Below, piece after piece: positions 43,830 through 52,887 of a stretch of DNA of 64,000 bases. The stretch's first letter is position 1. Every line of letters begins with the position of its first letter. The position numbers and the translations under genes are program-made. Below the pieces are notes generated by a model. That model saw only the letters and a list, made by a program, of their open reading frames with translations, searched no databases and was not told the DNA's origin. The stretch comes from Amycolatopsis endophytica (lineage in GTDB: Bacteria; Actinomycetota; Actinomycetes; Mycobacteriales; Pseudonocardiaceae), in contig NZ_JACCFK010000001.1 in the NCBI RefSeq assembly GCF_013410405.1, positions 4,154,001 through 4,218,000 on the forward strand. Reading direction: 5' to 3'.

Positions 43830-44363
43830 TCATTCCCATTCGCCCCCGGCGGGGCAGGGCGCGGGGGCTTCGGTGCCGTAGCTCGGCGGAAGGCCGGCCA
43901 GCACCTCGGACCTGATCATCGGGCGCACCGAGGTGGCCTCGGGAAACGTCGCGGTCAGCTCGGCTGCCCAGGCATGCAGATCGACGTCACCGGCCGCGGT
44001 CACGGTCACCGAGAAGGGCAGCGCCTCCGCCCTCGCGTGCGCGAGCAAGTCGGGCTGGTCCTTGAAGAGGTCCTTGAACCGCGCGAACGCCTCGTCCCGG
44101 GTTTCGGTGTAGACCTTGCGCGCGCGGGGATCGGCGCGCACCGCGTTCGCGATCCGGGACATCTCCGCGTCGGTGTCCGTGTTGATCATGATGTTGTCGG
44201 CGCAGACCTGGTGCCCGGTGCGCGGAATGACCGGGGCCGGGCCCAGGACGGGCTTTTCGTCGCCCGGCCAGAGCAGGACTGCCGCGACGGCGATGGCGGC
44301 CAGCACCACGGCGAGGAGTGCGAGCGGCAGGACAACGCGGCGCCCGCTGGTTTCAGGTCTCAT
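43830..44363 (-). CDS. Membrane-anchored protein with stand-alone FtsX extracellular-domain fold
   Basis: 177 residues: short cytoplasmic start, one membrane helix (VVLPLALLAVVLAAIAVAAV, residues 10-29), then an extracytoplasmic domain with RADPRARKVYTETRDEAFAR, FKDLFKDQPDLL and ALPFSVTVT, close to the extracellular loop of cell-division protein FtsX, but with no permease helices after it. Two cysteines (VCADN, PCPAG) may pair. In FtsX this loop contacts peptidoglycan hydrolases; a free version could compete for or recruit them. Confidence 0.75.
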   Translation of the reverse strand: MRPETSGRRVVLPLALLAVVLAAIAVAAVLLWPGDEKPVLGPAPVIPRTGHQVCADNIMINTDTDAEMSRIANAVRADPRARKVYTETRDEAFARFKDLFKDQPDLLAHARAEALPFSVTVTAAGDVDLHAWAAELTATFPEATSVRPMIRSEVLAGLPPSYGTEAPAPCPAGGEWE

Positions 44364-44565
44364 CGGTCAGCGCCTTCCGCTCGTGGGTGCGACGGCATCG
44401 GTCGCGCACGAGGTGGAGCCTAGCGCCGGGGACCGGCACGATCCGTAGCGGTGCACGGAAAAGTGGCCCCGCGTGGGCGGTGCGTGCGCCCCTGTCGTGG
44501 CGGTTGCCGCGGCGGGACGCGGGCATCCGGTTCCCGTCCTGCCCGTCGACGAAGGGAACCGTCTC

Positions 44566-44892
44566 GTGTCCACGATCCGCCGAATGGTGGTCACCGGTGC
44601 GCTCGCCGTGCCGCTCGTGCTGGGGGCCGCCGGAGTGGCCTCCGCCGACACCTACCACCACGGCCTGATGAGCAGCGCCGACGAGAACGGCGTCTCCTAC
44701 TACGAACACACCGACAGCACCGGAGAAGACGGCGCGGTCAGCGACACGGTGTCCGCGCACGCCAGACCGGGCGAGGCCGGGTACTACCGCGTGACAGCCG
44801 CCGCCGGTGACGAGGGCGCCAGCTTCACGGTGACCGGCGCCGAAGCGGGGCGCTCGCACACCGGACTGCTGGGCGGCCTGCTCGGCTGGTGA
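44566..44892 (+). CDS. Small secreted protein
   Basis: 108 residues with a Sec signal (MVVTGALAVPLVLGAAGVASA, cleavage before DTYHH). The mature part is polar, with no cysteines, and ends GLLGGLLGW. No family recognised. GTG start 7 bases after GAAGGG. Confidence 0.68.
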   Translation: MSTIRRMVVTGALAVPLVLGAAGVASADTYHHGLMSSADENGVSYYEHTDSTGEDGAVSDTVSAHARPGEAGYYRVTAAAGDEGASFTVTGAEAGRSHTGLLGGLLGW

Positions 44893-44937
44893 CCGGGGTG
44901 GGGTGCGGGGTGTGGTCGAGGGGCGGCACCCCGCACT

Positions 44938-45058
44938 TCCGTCGAGACCGGAGGCCAGTGCCTCTTCCGGTGCCGCCCCGGTGTATCGCCGTACTCGGCG
45001 CTGAACGCGGCCACGGAGGACGATGGTGAGGAGTACCCGACCTGGTGCACCGGAGGAA
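44938..45058 (-). pseudogene. C-terminal remnant of an AraC-family regulator
   Basis: On the minus strand the frame reads VHQVGYSSPSSSVAAFSAEY then GDTPGRHRKRHW, matching the second helix-turn-helix of AraC proteins (VGYSSPSAFVAAFR...GTTPGRYR). Nothing of the upstream domain is left, and it joins directly to a siderophore-permease remnant on the other strand. Confidence 0.7.
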
Positions 45059-45059
45059 A

Positions 45060-45422
45060 CTGCAGCAGAGCAGGCGCCGCCCTGTCGCGCGATGCCCACC
45101 AGGCGGCGCTGGGCGACGAGGTGGCGGTGACGACCGGGGTGCGGCTCGGGCGGTTGCAGCTGCTGCTGGTGCTGGCGGGAACGGGCGGCACGGCGACGGT
45201 CACCGCGACGACCGGCCCGATCGCCTTCATCGCGCTGACGGCCCGTACATCGGGCGTCGCCTGCCTCGTTCCGGCGGAGCCGGTCTGCTGCCCGCGGCCC
45301 TGACCGGCGGCGCGGCGCTGCTGCTCGCGGCGGGCCTCGCGCTACCCGTGGGCGTGGTGACGACAGCCGTCGGGGGCGGCCACCTGCTGTGGCTGCTGGC
45401 CCGCGAGGTGCGCCGCTCCTGA
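45060..45422 (+). pseudogene. Remnant of a FecCD-type siderophore ABC permease
   Basis: Two frames together reproduce the permease C-terminus: first ALGDEVAVTTGVRLGRLQLL and TATTGPIAFIALTAR, then, after a frameshift near 45250-45285, LLPAALTGGAALLLAAG, LALPVGVVTTAVGGG and HLLWLLAREVRRS. The N-terminal two-thirds are gone. Usual FecCD proteins have about 330 residues. Confidence 0.78.
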
Positions 45423-45477
45423 GCCCGCTTTCCCTCATGTGGCGTTGACCGCAGTGCTTTGCTCGGGCTGGGTGGGC

Positions 45478-45585
45478 GCTACGCGGGGTTCTGCGCTGCG
45501 CGCGCTGATAGCGCCGGGCTCGCAAGCTCGCAATGGATTGGGCCGCCCCGATTTCTCATTGTTTCTCCGGCCGATCAGGCGGGGG
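45478..45585 (+). repeat. Dispersed repeat copy B1 (tail type A)
   Basis: Begins GCTACGCGGGGTTCTGCGC, continues CGCTGCGCGCGCTGATAGCG and ends GCCGCCCCGATTTCTCATTG, TTTCTCCGGCCGATCAGGCG. The 42-base tail differs from that of copy A2 at about five positions. It follows the FecCD remnant. Confidence 0.75.
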
Positions 45586-45664
45586 AGGTCTGGGCGGCTT
45601 TCGTGCCGCGAGTTCCACGTTCGCGGCCGGCATCCGGCAACGGAAGGTGACCCCGGCACGTCGT

Positions 45665-45768
45665 CTACCGGACTTTCTCTCCCGTAGCCGATCGCCAAAA
45701 CACTGAAGGATCGGGTCCGGGAGGGGCGATCGGTTGCGAGCTTGCGAGCCCGGCGCAGCCGCGCAAGC
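45665..45768 (-). repeat. Dispersed repeat copy B2 (tail type B)
   Basis: Read on the minus strand: CGCGGCTGCGCCGGGCTCGC, AAGCTCGCAACCGATCG, then the tail CCCGATCCTTCAGTGTTTTG. It faces copy B1 tail to tail, as A1 faces A2. The 45423-45994 spacer otherwise holds only the palindromic promoter below. Confidence 0.65.
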
Positions 45769-45891
45769 CCCAGGCCCAGCCCCGGCCGGGCTCAGCCCCG
45801 AGGCGGTCTCGGCGCGAGTCGATCGAACTGAGCCGGGCTCGGACTGCGCCGAACCCACCCGAACAGCCCCCAGCCTGCTCCACCGGCACCC

Positions 45892-45944
45892 GTCAATATT
45901 AATTACTAATTAATATTGACAGCGTCCCTCGCCCGGGCAACACT
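45892..45944 (+). promoter_or_regulatory. Perfect 29-bp palindromic operator and promoter of the sugar operon
   Basis: Arms of 14 bases, GTCAATATTAATTA and TAATTAATATTGAC, flank a single C (45892-45920) without mismatch and are strikingly AT-rich in this genome. The right arm contains most of TTGACA (45916-45921); 17 bases later AACACT can serve as -10. A protein bound here would block the -35. The FadR-type regulator encoded in the operon is the obvious candidate. Confidence 0.8.
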
Positions 45945-45994
45945 GTCTCCATCCGGCCAGCGGGCGCCGGCGCAAGCGCAGAGGGAGAACGTGA

Positions 45995-46975
45995 ATGGGC
46001 GCAACGGCGCGTCGGAGCTGGCTGACGCTCGTGGTGGTCGCCGTACTGGGGCTCATCACCGCTTGCAGCGGAAAGGTCGGCGAGAACGGGCGCTTCGGGG
46101 TCGTCTACATGGACGCGCAGGGCTTCTACGCCGGGGTCAAGGCCGGTATGCGGCAGGAGTCGGAGGCGCTCGGGCGTGCCCCGCAGTTGCTGCAGCTCAA
46201 CGCGCAGGGTGACGCGTCGAAGGAGAGCACGTTCGTCGACCAGGTCAGCGCCGCCAAGGTGGACGCGCTGATCCTGTCACCCGCCTCCGCCACGGCCTCG
46301 GTCCCGGCGATCAAGCTCGCCCACGACAGCGGCATCCCGGTCATTTGCTACAACACCTGCATCGCCGAGGACAAGGCCCGCGAGTACGTCTCGGCCTACG
46401 TCCTGGGTGACCCGGTCAAGTTCGGCGCGCTGCTGGGCGATCAGGCGGGCGACTACTTCCGTTCCATCGACAACTCCGCACCGACGATCGCCGTCGTCAA
46501 CTGTGAGTTCGTCGAGGTGTGCATCCAGCGCAGGCAGGGTTTCGAGCAGGCTCTCAAGGCCAAGGTGCCCGACGCCACGATCGTCGCGAACCAGGAAGGC
46601 GCCACGATCGACGAGGCGATCGACGTCGCCGAGCGCATCCTCACCGCGCACCCCGACGTGGACGCCTTCTACGGCGAGGCCGGTGGCGCCACCATGGGCG
46701 CCGTCCGCGCGGTGCAGGCCCGCGGCAAGAAGACCGTCGTGTTCGGCAGCGATATGTCGACCGAAGCCGCGCAGGCGCTGGCGGACAACACGATCCTCAA
46801 GGGCGTCGTCGACATCTCCGGTATCGCGGTGGGCAAGCTCGCCGCCCGCGCCGCCGACCAGGTCCGCCGCGGCGAGCTGACGACCTACACCGTCGTGCCC
46901 GCCCCGATCGATCTCTACGGCAAGCCGGAGCAGGGCCGGGAATGGCTGACCATGCACCCGGACGGCGTCCCGTGA
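45995..46975 (+). CDS. Sugar ABC transporter substrate-binding lipoprotein
   Basis: 326 residues: lipoprotein signal with lipobox LITAC (Cys24) and a RbsB-type periplasmic-binding fold (FGVVYMDAQGFYAGVKAGMR, DALILSPASATASVPAI, VFGSDMSTEAAQAL, LKGVVDISG). It captures a monosaccharide or related polyol at the membrane surface. GAGGGAGAAC precedes the ATG. First gene of the operon. Confidence 0.92.
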   Translation: MGATARRSWLTLVVVAVLGLITACSGKVGENGRFGVVYMDAQGFYAGVKAGMRQESEALGRAPQLLQLNAQGDASKESTFVDQVSAAKVDALILSPASATASVPAIKLAHDSGIPVICYNTCIAEDKAREYVSAYVLGDPVKFGALLGDQAGDYFRSIDNSAPTIAVVNCEFVEVCIQRRQGFEQALKAKVPDATIVANQEGATIDEAIDVAERILTAHPDVDAFYGEAGGATMGAVRAVQARGKKTVVFGSDMSTEAAQALADNTILKGVVDISGIAVGKLAARAADQVRRGELTTYTVVPAPIDLYGKPEQGREWLTMHPDGVP

Positions 46976-47016
46976 CCGCACCCGCATCGACGAACCCCTG
47001 CGACGAAGGAGGAACC

Positions 47017-48498
47017 GTGATCGCGGTCGAGGGCCTCACCAAGCATTACCCCGGTGTGCGGGCGATGACCGGCGCGAGCCTGGAGATCGGCAAGGGCGAG
47101 GTCCGTGCCCTGCTGGGCCGCAACGGCGCGGGCAAGTCGACGCTGATCCGCGTACTGTCCGGAGTGGAGCGTGCCGACGCCGGAACCGTGACCGTCGCCG
47201 GTGAGCAGCTCGGCGACGGTGGTGTGCGCCGCGCGGCCGAACTCGGCATCAGCACCGTGCACCAGGAGCTGAGCCTGGTGGCCGAGCTCAGCGTGGCCGA
47301 GAACCTCTACTTGGGACGGTGGCCGCGCCGCGGCGGCGGGATCGACTACGCCGCCATGCGTGACGGGGCGGCGAAGGTCTTCGCGCGGCTCGGCCTGGAC
47401 ATCGATCCGTCGGCGCCGGTCGGTGCGCTGTCCCTGGCGCACCGGCAGCTCGTCGAGATCTGCCGCGCCGTACGGGAACAGCCGCGCCTCCTGATTCTGG
47501 ACGAGCCGACCAGCGCGCTGGCCGCCGCCGAGGTCGACATCGTGCTGGACACGGTCACCCGGATCGCGGCGGACGGCGTCGCGGTGCTCTACGTCAGCCA
47601 CCGGCTCGAAGAGATCCGCCGCATCGCGCACACCGCCACCGTGATGCGCGACGGCCTCGTCGTGGAGACGGTCGATATCGCCGAGGCCGACACCTCGCGC
47701 ATCGTGTCGCTGATGCTCGGCGAGACCACCGAGGCGGCCCGGAAACCGCAGTCACGCCAAGTGGACACCTCGGAAACACCGCTGCTGTCCGTGCGCGGGC
47801 TTTCGGTCCCGCCCAAGGTCACCGACGTGTCGTTCGACGTCCACGCCGGCGAGGTCGTGGGACTCGGCGGGCTCATGGGCTCGGGACGCACCGAGGTGCT
47901 GCGCGCCATCGCCGGATTCGACCCGGCGGCCGCCGGAACCATCGTCGTCGAGGGCCGGGAGATCGCCCGTCCCACCGCCGCGGCGATGAAACGGCTCGGC
48001 GTCGGCATGACCCCGGAGGACCGCAAGGACGAGGGCGTCGTCCCGCTGCTCGGTGTCGACGAGAACCTGGTGCTGTCCAAGTGGGACAGTGTCAGTTCGG
48101 GCGCGACCGTCCGGCCTGGACTGGTCCGGCGCGCCGCGACCCGGCTCATCGAGCGGCTGTCCATCGCGACCGCCGCGCCGCGCACCCCGATCGTCAACCT
48201 CAGTGGCGGCAACCAGCAGAAGGCGGTCATCGGCCGCTGGCTGCACGCGGGCAGCCGCATCCTGCTGCTGGACGAGCCGACGCGGGGCGTCGACGTGCAC
48301 GCCAAGGCCGAGATCTACCGCCTGGTGCGGGAACTGGCCGGCACCGGCGCCGCCATCGTGTTCGTCTCCGGCGAGCTGGAGGAGCTGCCGCTGGTGTGCG
48401 ACCGGGTGCTGGCCCTGCGCGAGGGCCGCATCGCCGGTGAACTCTCCGGCGCGCAGCTGACCACCGAATCCGTGCTCTCCGCCGCCATGGCGGCCTGA
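47017..48498 (+). CDS. Sugar ABC transporter ATP-binding protein (RbsA type, two ATPase domains)
   Basis: 493 residues with two ABC domains. Domain 1: Walker A GRNGAGKST, signature-like LSLAHRQLVEICRA, Walker B LLILDEPTSAL. Domain 2: degenerate Walker A LMGSGRTEVL, PEDRKDEGVVPLL, signature NLSGGNQQKAVIGRWL, Walker B LLLDEPTRGVD. This is the RbsA/XylG architecture. GTG start directly after AAGGAGGAACC; a GTG 45 bases upstream overlapping the preceding stop would add a poorly conserved N-terminus. Confidence 0.92.
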   Translation: MIAVEGLTKHYPGVRAMTGASLEIGKGEVRALLGRNGAGKSTLIRVLSGVERADAGTVTVAGEQLGDGGVRRAAELGISTVHQELSLVAELSVAENLYLGRWPRRGGGIDYAAMRDGAAKVFARLGLDIDPSAPVGALSLAHRQLVEICRAVREQPRLLILDEPTSALAAAEVDIVLDTVTRIAADGVAVLYVSHRLEEIRRIAHTATVMRDGLVVETVDIAEADTSRIVSLMLGETTEAARKPQSRQVDTSETPLLSVRGLSVPPKVTDVSFDVHAGEVVGLGGLMGSGRTEVLRAIAGFDPAAAGTIVVEGREIARPTAAAMKRLGVGMTPEDRKDEGVVPLLGVDENLVLSKWDSVSSGATVRPGLVRRAATRLIERLSIATAAPRTPIVNLSGGNQQKAVIGRWLHAGSRILLLDEPTRGVDVHAKAEIYRLVRELAGTGAAIVFVSGELEELPLVCDRVLALREGRIAGELSGAQLTTESVLSAAMAA

Positions 48499-48515
48499 GA
48501 AGACCGAGGATGACA

Positions 48516-49514
48516 ATGACCGTTTTGGACACCACGCCGGAGCAGCGTCGCGGCAGCGTGGGCAGGATCTTCCGCGGGCGTTCGCTCAACGAGATCGGCC
48601 TGGTCGCCGCTATCGTGGTGCTCTACATCGCGCTCGGCAGCACCGCGGCCGGGTTCCTGAGCCTGGACAACCAGCTCGGCATGCTGCGCGACGCCGCGAC
48701 GGTCGGCATCGCCGCGTGGGGCGTCACGCTGGTGATCATCGCGGGTGAGATCGACATCAGCATCGGGCCCGCCGTGGCGTTCTCCTCCGTGCTCGCCGCG
48801 AAGTTCGCGACCGGGATGGGCTTGGTGCCCGCGATCCTGCTGACCCTGGTCGCCGGTGCGGCCTGGGGTGCGCTCGCCGGCTGGCTGCGGGCGCGGTTCG
48901 ACGTGCCGTCGTTCATCGCCACCCTCGGGGTGTGGAGCGCGCTGGGCGGCCTCGGGCTCTACCTGACCGACGCGCTGCCGGTGGTCCTGCCGGAAAGCGG
49001 TCTCGCGACCGTGCTCGGCGGGTCGGTGCTCGGCATCCCGACACCGGTGATCGTGATGGTGGTGCTGTTCTTCGTGTTCGCCTACGTCGCCCGCTACACC
49101 GCCTACGGCCGCTCGGTCTACGCGGTCGGCGGCAACGCGCCCGCCGCGCGCATGGCGGGAATCAACCTGTCCCGCATCCGGGTGCTGCTGTTCCTCACCA
49201 CCGGCGTGCTGTCGGCCATCACCGGAGTGCTGCTGGCCGCGCGCCTGGGTTCGGGCAACGGCGGGGCGGCCTCCGGGCTGGAGTTCGACGTGATCGCCGC
49301 CGTCGTGATCGGCGGCACGGCGCTCGCCGGCGGCCGGGGGACGATGCTCGGCACCCTGCTCGGGGTCGTGTTCATCACCGTGATCAGCAACGGCCTGGTG
49401 CTGCTCGGGGTGGACTCGTTCCTGCAGAACGTGGTGCGGGGCGTGATCATCGTGGTGGCGGTGCTGGTCAACGTCGTCATCACCAAGCGAGCACGAGCGA
49501 CGAGGGAGAGCTGA
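48516..49514 (+). CDS. Sugar ABC transporter permease (RbsC type)
   Basis: About 332 residues and 8-10 helices; GEIDISIGPAVAFSSVLAAK, YAVGGNAPAARMAGINLSRI and GGTALAGGRGTMLGTLLGVV are signatures of the RbsC/XylH family. The ATG preceded by GAGG with 6-base spacing is preferred to one two codons earlier. Stop overlaps the next start by one base (TGATG). Confidence 0.92.
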   Translation: MTVLDTTPEQRRGSVGRIFRGRSLNEIGLVAAIVVLYIALGSTAAGFLSLDNQLGMLRDAATVGIAAWGVTLVIIAGEIDISIGPAVAFSSVLAAKFATGMGLVPAILLTLVAGAAWGALAGWLRARFDVPSFIATLGVWSALGGLGLYLTDALPVVLPESGLATVLGGSVLGIPTPVIVMVVLFFVFAYVARYTAYGRSVYAVGGNAPAARMAGINLSRIRVLLFLTTGVLSAITGVLLAARLGSGNGGAASGLEFDVIAAVVIGGTALAGGRGTMLGTLLGVVFITVISNGLVLLGVDSFLQNVVRGVIIVVAVLVNVVITKRARATRES

Positions 49515-50557
49515 TGAGCGCGACGATGGCCGGGGTGTACCTGCCCGGCGATTCGACGGCGGTACTGCGGGAGCTGGCGGTGCCCGCACCGGGACCGGGT
49601 CAGGTGCTCGTCGAGGTCGGCGCGTCCGGCATCTGCGGCTCCGACATCGGCTACATCTACCACGAGCACAAGGGGCACCGCGGTGTCGACGGCCCCGCCT
49701 ACCGCGGTGTCGTCGCCGGGCACGAGCCCTCCGGGCGGATCGTCGCGGTGGGGCCGGGATGTCGCCGCTTCGGCGAGGGCGACCGCGTGATCGTCTACCA
49801 CATCGCCGGGTGCGGGCTGTGCGACAACTGCCGCCGCGGCTACTTCATCAGCTGCATCGCTCCGGAGCGGCAGGCCTACGGCTGGCAGCGTGACGGCGGG
49901 CACGCGCACTACGTGCTCGCCGAGGAGTCCACGTGTGTGCCGCTGCCCGCCGAACTGTCCTACGTGGACGGTGCGTTGATCGCGTGCGGCTTCGGCACCG
50001 CCTACGAGGGTCTGCGCCGGATCGGCGTGAACGGTGACGGCGACCTGCTGGTGGTCGGGCTCGGTCCGGTGGGCCTCGCGGCCGGGATGATCGGCCGCGG
50101 CATGGGTGCCCGCCGGGTTGTCGGGGTCGAACCGTCGCCGCGGCGCCGGGAATGGGCCGACGAGCTGGGTGTCTTCGACGCGACGATGGGCCCCGACGAG
50201 GAGATCGCGCCGGAGTTCGCGACCACGATCGACTGTTCGGGTTCGCGGGCCGGTCGCGCCACCGCGATCGGCGGTGCGGCCGAATGGGGCCGGGTCTCGC
50301 TGGTCGGCGAGGGCGGCACGCTGGAGACCGAGGTGTCGGACGCGTTGCTGCACAAGCAGTTGACGCTCTACGCCTCCTGGGTCACCTCCCTGACGGCGAT
50401 GACCGAGCTGGCCGTGAACCTCGTTCGCTGGGGCCTGCGACCGGAGCTGGTGGTCAGCGACCGGTTCCCGATCGAGGAGGCGGGCAAGGCCTACGAGCTG
50501 GCCGCGGGCGCGAGCCGGGGCAAGGTGGTCCTGCTGCCGTCACCGGAGCTGACGTGA
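49514..50557 (+). CDS. Zinc-binding sugar/polyol dehydrogenase (medium-chain family)
   Basis: 347 residues. Catalytic zinc: ASGICGSDIGY (Cys) and GHEPSG (His, Glu). Structural zinc: CGLCDNCRRGYFISC. NAD-binding motif VVGLGPVGLAAGMIG. It belongs to the threonine/sorbitol/galactitol dehydrogenase branch. In this operon it may oxidise the imported sugar or a polyol form; the exact substrate is not shown. ATG follows GGGAGAGCTG. Confidence 0.9.
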   Translation: MSATMAGVYLPGDSTAVLRELAVPAPGPGQVLVEVGASGICGSDIGYIYHEHKGHRGVDGPAYRGVVAGHEPSGRIVAVGPGCRRFGEGDRVIVYHIAGCGLCDNCRRGYFISCIAPERQAYGWQRDGGHAHYVLAEESTCVPLPAELSYVDGALIACGFGTAYEGLRRIGVNGDGDLLVVGLGPVGLAAGMIGRGMGARRVVGVEPSPRRREWADELGVFDATMGPDEEIAPEFATTIDCSGSRAGRATAIGGAAEWGRVSLVGEGGTLETEVSDALLHKQLTLYASWVTSLTAMTELAVNLVRWGLRPELVVSDRFPIEEAGKAYELAAGASRGKVVLLPSPELT

Positions 50558-51441
50558 CCGAGGTCGTGTGGCTGGACAACGGCCTGCTCCGCCTCGGGCT
50601 GGTGCCCGCGCTCGGCGGACGGCTGCTGTCACTGTCCGGAGCGGATGGACGAGAAGTGCTGTGGCGCAACGACAAGCTGCTGACCGATGAGTTGCAGCTG
50701 CGCCGGGAACACCGCCCGGTGTCCGGGAGCCTCGGCGACTGGGTGAACTACGGCGGTGACAAGACCTGGCCCGCGCCGCAGGGCTGGGACCACGACGGGC
50801 AGTGGGCGGGACCGCCGGATCCGGTCCTGGACTCCGGCCCGTACTCGGCCGAGGTGTCCGCTGAGGTGGCCACGCTGACCAGCGGCGACGATCCGCGAAC
50901 CGGCCTGCGGCTGACCCGCCGGTTCGAGCTGCGCCCGGGCCGCGGCGCCTACCGGTTGAGGCTGACCGCGCGGAACACGAGTGACCGCACCGTGCGGTGG
51001 GCGCTGTGGAACGTCACGCAGCTCGCGGCCGACGGTGACGGCGGCACCTACGTCGGCGGTCCGCCGGAGGTCACGGAGTTGCTCTCCGGTACCGGTTTCC
51101 CGCGCTGGGAAGCGAACCGCGGCGTGTACATCCCGCACCAGGACGTCGTCGGCAAGCTCGGTTTCCCCGCGGCCACCGGCTGGCTGGCACATACCGGTGG
51201 CGGCGTCACCTACACCCAGCGGTTCACTGTCGACGCCGACGCCGAATACCCCGACGAGGGGTCCCGCGTGGAGGTGTGGATGGAGTACCCGCTGCCGTCG
51301 CCGTTGGCGGAACTGGGCGATCTCGACCCGCCCGCCCGCATCGTCGAGATCGAGGTGCTGGGGCCGCTGACCACGCTCGAACCGGGTGCGACGGCCACAC
51401 TGGAACTCGACTGCACGGTCACCGCGGAGGAGGTCTCATGA
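50554..51441 (+). CDS. DUF4380 family protein (aldose-epimerase-like fold)
   Basis: 295 residues, beta-rich: LVPALGGRLLSLSGADGREV, WVNYGGDKTWPAPQGW, then PPDPVLDSGPYSAEV. This is DUF4380, whose fold resembles galactose mutarotases. A mutarotase-like step on the imported sugar would fit the pathway. GTG start overlaps the dehydrogenase stop; the end overlaps the SDR start (ATGA). Confidence 0.82.
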   Translation: MTEVVWLDNGLLRLGLVPALGGRLLSLSGADGREVLWRNDKLLTDELQLRREHRPVSGSLGDWVNYGGDKTWPAPQGWDHDGQWAGPPDPVLDSGPYSAEVSAEVATLTSGDDPRTGLRLTRRFELRPGRGAYRLRLTARNTSDRTVRWALWNVTQLAADGDGGTYVGGPPEVTELLSGTGFPRWEANRGVYIPHQDVVGKLGFPAATGWLAHTGGGVTYTQRFTVDADAEYPDEGSRVEVWMEYPLPSPLAELGDLDPPARIVEIEVLGPLTTLEPGATATLELDCTVTAEEVS

Positions 51442-52157
51442 AGGTCGCGGTGGTGACGGGAGCTGCGCAGGGCATCGGTGCGGCGACCGCGCGGCGGCTG
51501 GCCGCCGACGGCGCCGCGGTGGCACTGCTGGACATCGACGACAGCAGCGAGGTCGCGGCGGGCACCGGCGGTCTCGCGATCCGGTGTGACGTCAGCTCGG
51601 AGGAGAGCTGGGCGGAGGCGATCGCCCGCGTGCACGCGGAACTCGGGCCGGTCGACGTGCTGGTCAGCAACGCCTACACCGTCGAGGTCAAGGCCGCGCA
51701 CGAAACCACGCTGGAGTCGTGGAACCGGCAGCTGTCGGTCAACCTCACCGGCACGTTCCTCGGGTTCCGCGCCTGTCTGGACGACCTGTCCCGCAACGGC
51801 ACCGGCGCGGTGGTGCTGACCTCGTCGGTGCACGCGCTGGTCGGCCTGCCCGGTCGTCCCGCCTACGCCGCGACCAAGGCGGCGCTGACCGGTCTGGCGC
51901 GGCAGCTCGCCGTCGAGTACGGCACGGTGCTGCGGGTCAACGCGGTGCTGCCCGGTCCGGTGCTGACCGCCGCGTGGGACGGTATCGGCGAGGACGACAG
52001 GCGGCGCAGTGCCGAGGAGACCGCCGTGAAAAGGTTGGGCAGGCCGGAGGAAGTCGCCGCGGCGATCGCGTTCCTGGCCGGCGAGGACGCCTCGTTCGTC
52101 ACCGGCGCCGCGCTGACCGTCGACGGCGGCTGGAGCGTCTACAAGATGTCGTCGTGA
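51438..52157 (+). CDS. Short-chain dehydrogenase/reductase (SDR)
   Basis: 239 residues, classical SDR: VVTGAAQGIGAATARRLAAD, LVSNAYTVE (NNAG position replaced by SNAY), catalytic Ser in LTSSVHA and YAATK as YxxxK, RVNAVLPGPV. It probably oxidises the sugar C1 hydroxyl to the lactone, or a later intermediate. ATG after GGAGGAGGTCTC. Confidence 0.9.
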   Translation: MKVAVVTGAAQGIGAATARRLAADGAAVALLDIDDSSEVAAGTGGLAIRCDVSSEESWAEAIARVHAELGPVDVLVSNAYTVEVKAAHETTLESWNRQLSVNLTGTFLGFRACLDDLSRNGTGAVVLTSSVHALVGLPGRPAYAATKAALTGLARQLAVEYGTVLRVNAVLPGPVLTAAWDGIGEDDRRRSAEETAVKRLGRPEEVAAAIAFLAGEDASFVTGAALTVDGGWSVYKMSS

Positions 52158-52173
52158 GGGGGAGGAACGACAC

Positions 52174-52887
52174 ATGAGTGCCTACAGCGGCCGCGGCGTG
52201 CACGGCCAGACGGTGGCCACGCTCGGCGCGCGCATCGTGTCGGGGGAGATCCCCCAGGGGGCGGTGATCGACCTCGGTGATCTGGGCCGGGACCTCGACG
52301 TCAGCCTGACCGCGCTGCGGGAGGCGCTGAAGGTGCTGGCGGCCAAGGGACTGGTCGAGGCGCGCCAGAAGCGGGGCACGTCGGTGCGGGCGCGCGAACA
52401 CTGGAACCTGCTCGACAGCGACGTCATCCGCTGGCGCAGCGAAGCGGGGGACACCGCGGCGGTGTTGCGTGATCTCGCCGAAGTGCGGTCCGTGGTGGAG
52501 CCCTCCGCCGCGTCGATGGCCGCGCTGCGCCGTACCGAGGAGGACCTCGCCGAGCTGGACGCGGCGCTCGCGGAGATGCGCGCGGCGCGCGGCGCGGCCG
52601 CCGAGGTCGCGGCCGACCTACGCTGGCACCGTGCGCTGTTGCAGGCCACGCACAACGAAATGCTCGCCCGGATGGACGTGTTCATCGAACCGGCACTGAG
52701 CCTGCGCGACGCGCTCGTGCACGAAACGCACGCCGACGATCCGGTGCCCAGCCACGCCGTCGTGGTGGAGGCGATCCGCCGCGGTGACCCGGAGGCCGCC
52801 GCGTCCGCGGTGACCTCCTTGCTGGACAAAGCTTCCGAAGACGTCGCCGCTGTCGCGGGTGTCCTCGGGGATGGGAACAACGCGTGA
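52174..52887 (+). CDS. GntR/FadR-subfamily regulator of the sugar operon
   Basis: 237 residues: winged HTH in about 10-75 (ATLGARIVSGEIPQGAVIDL, VSLTALREALKVLAAKGLVE) and an all-helical FCD domain (from residue 85), which in relatives binds metal and sugar acids. Similar in place and type to DgoR, the galactonate-responsive repressor. The HTH start is a little divergent (DLGRDLDV). The gene lies inside the operon it likely controls; the 29-bp palindrome is the candidate site. ATG after GGGGAGGAACGAC. Confidence 0.88.
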   Translation: MSAYSGRGVHGQTVATLGARIVSGEIPQGAVIDLGDLGRDLDVSLTALREALKVLAAKGLVEARQKRGTSVRAREHWNLLDSDVIRWRSEAGDTAAVLRDLAEVRSVVEPSAASMAALRRTEEDLAELDAALAEMRAARGAAAEVAADLRWHRALLQATHNEMLARMDVFIEPALSLRDALVHETHADDPVPSHAVVVEAIRRGDPEAAASAVTSLLDKASEDVAAVAGVLGDGNNA

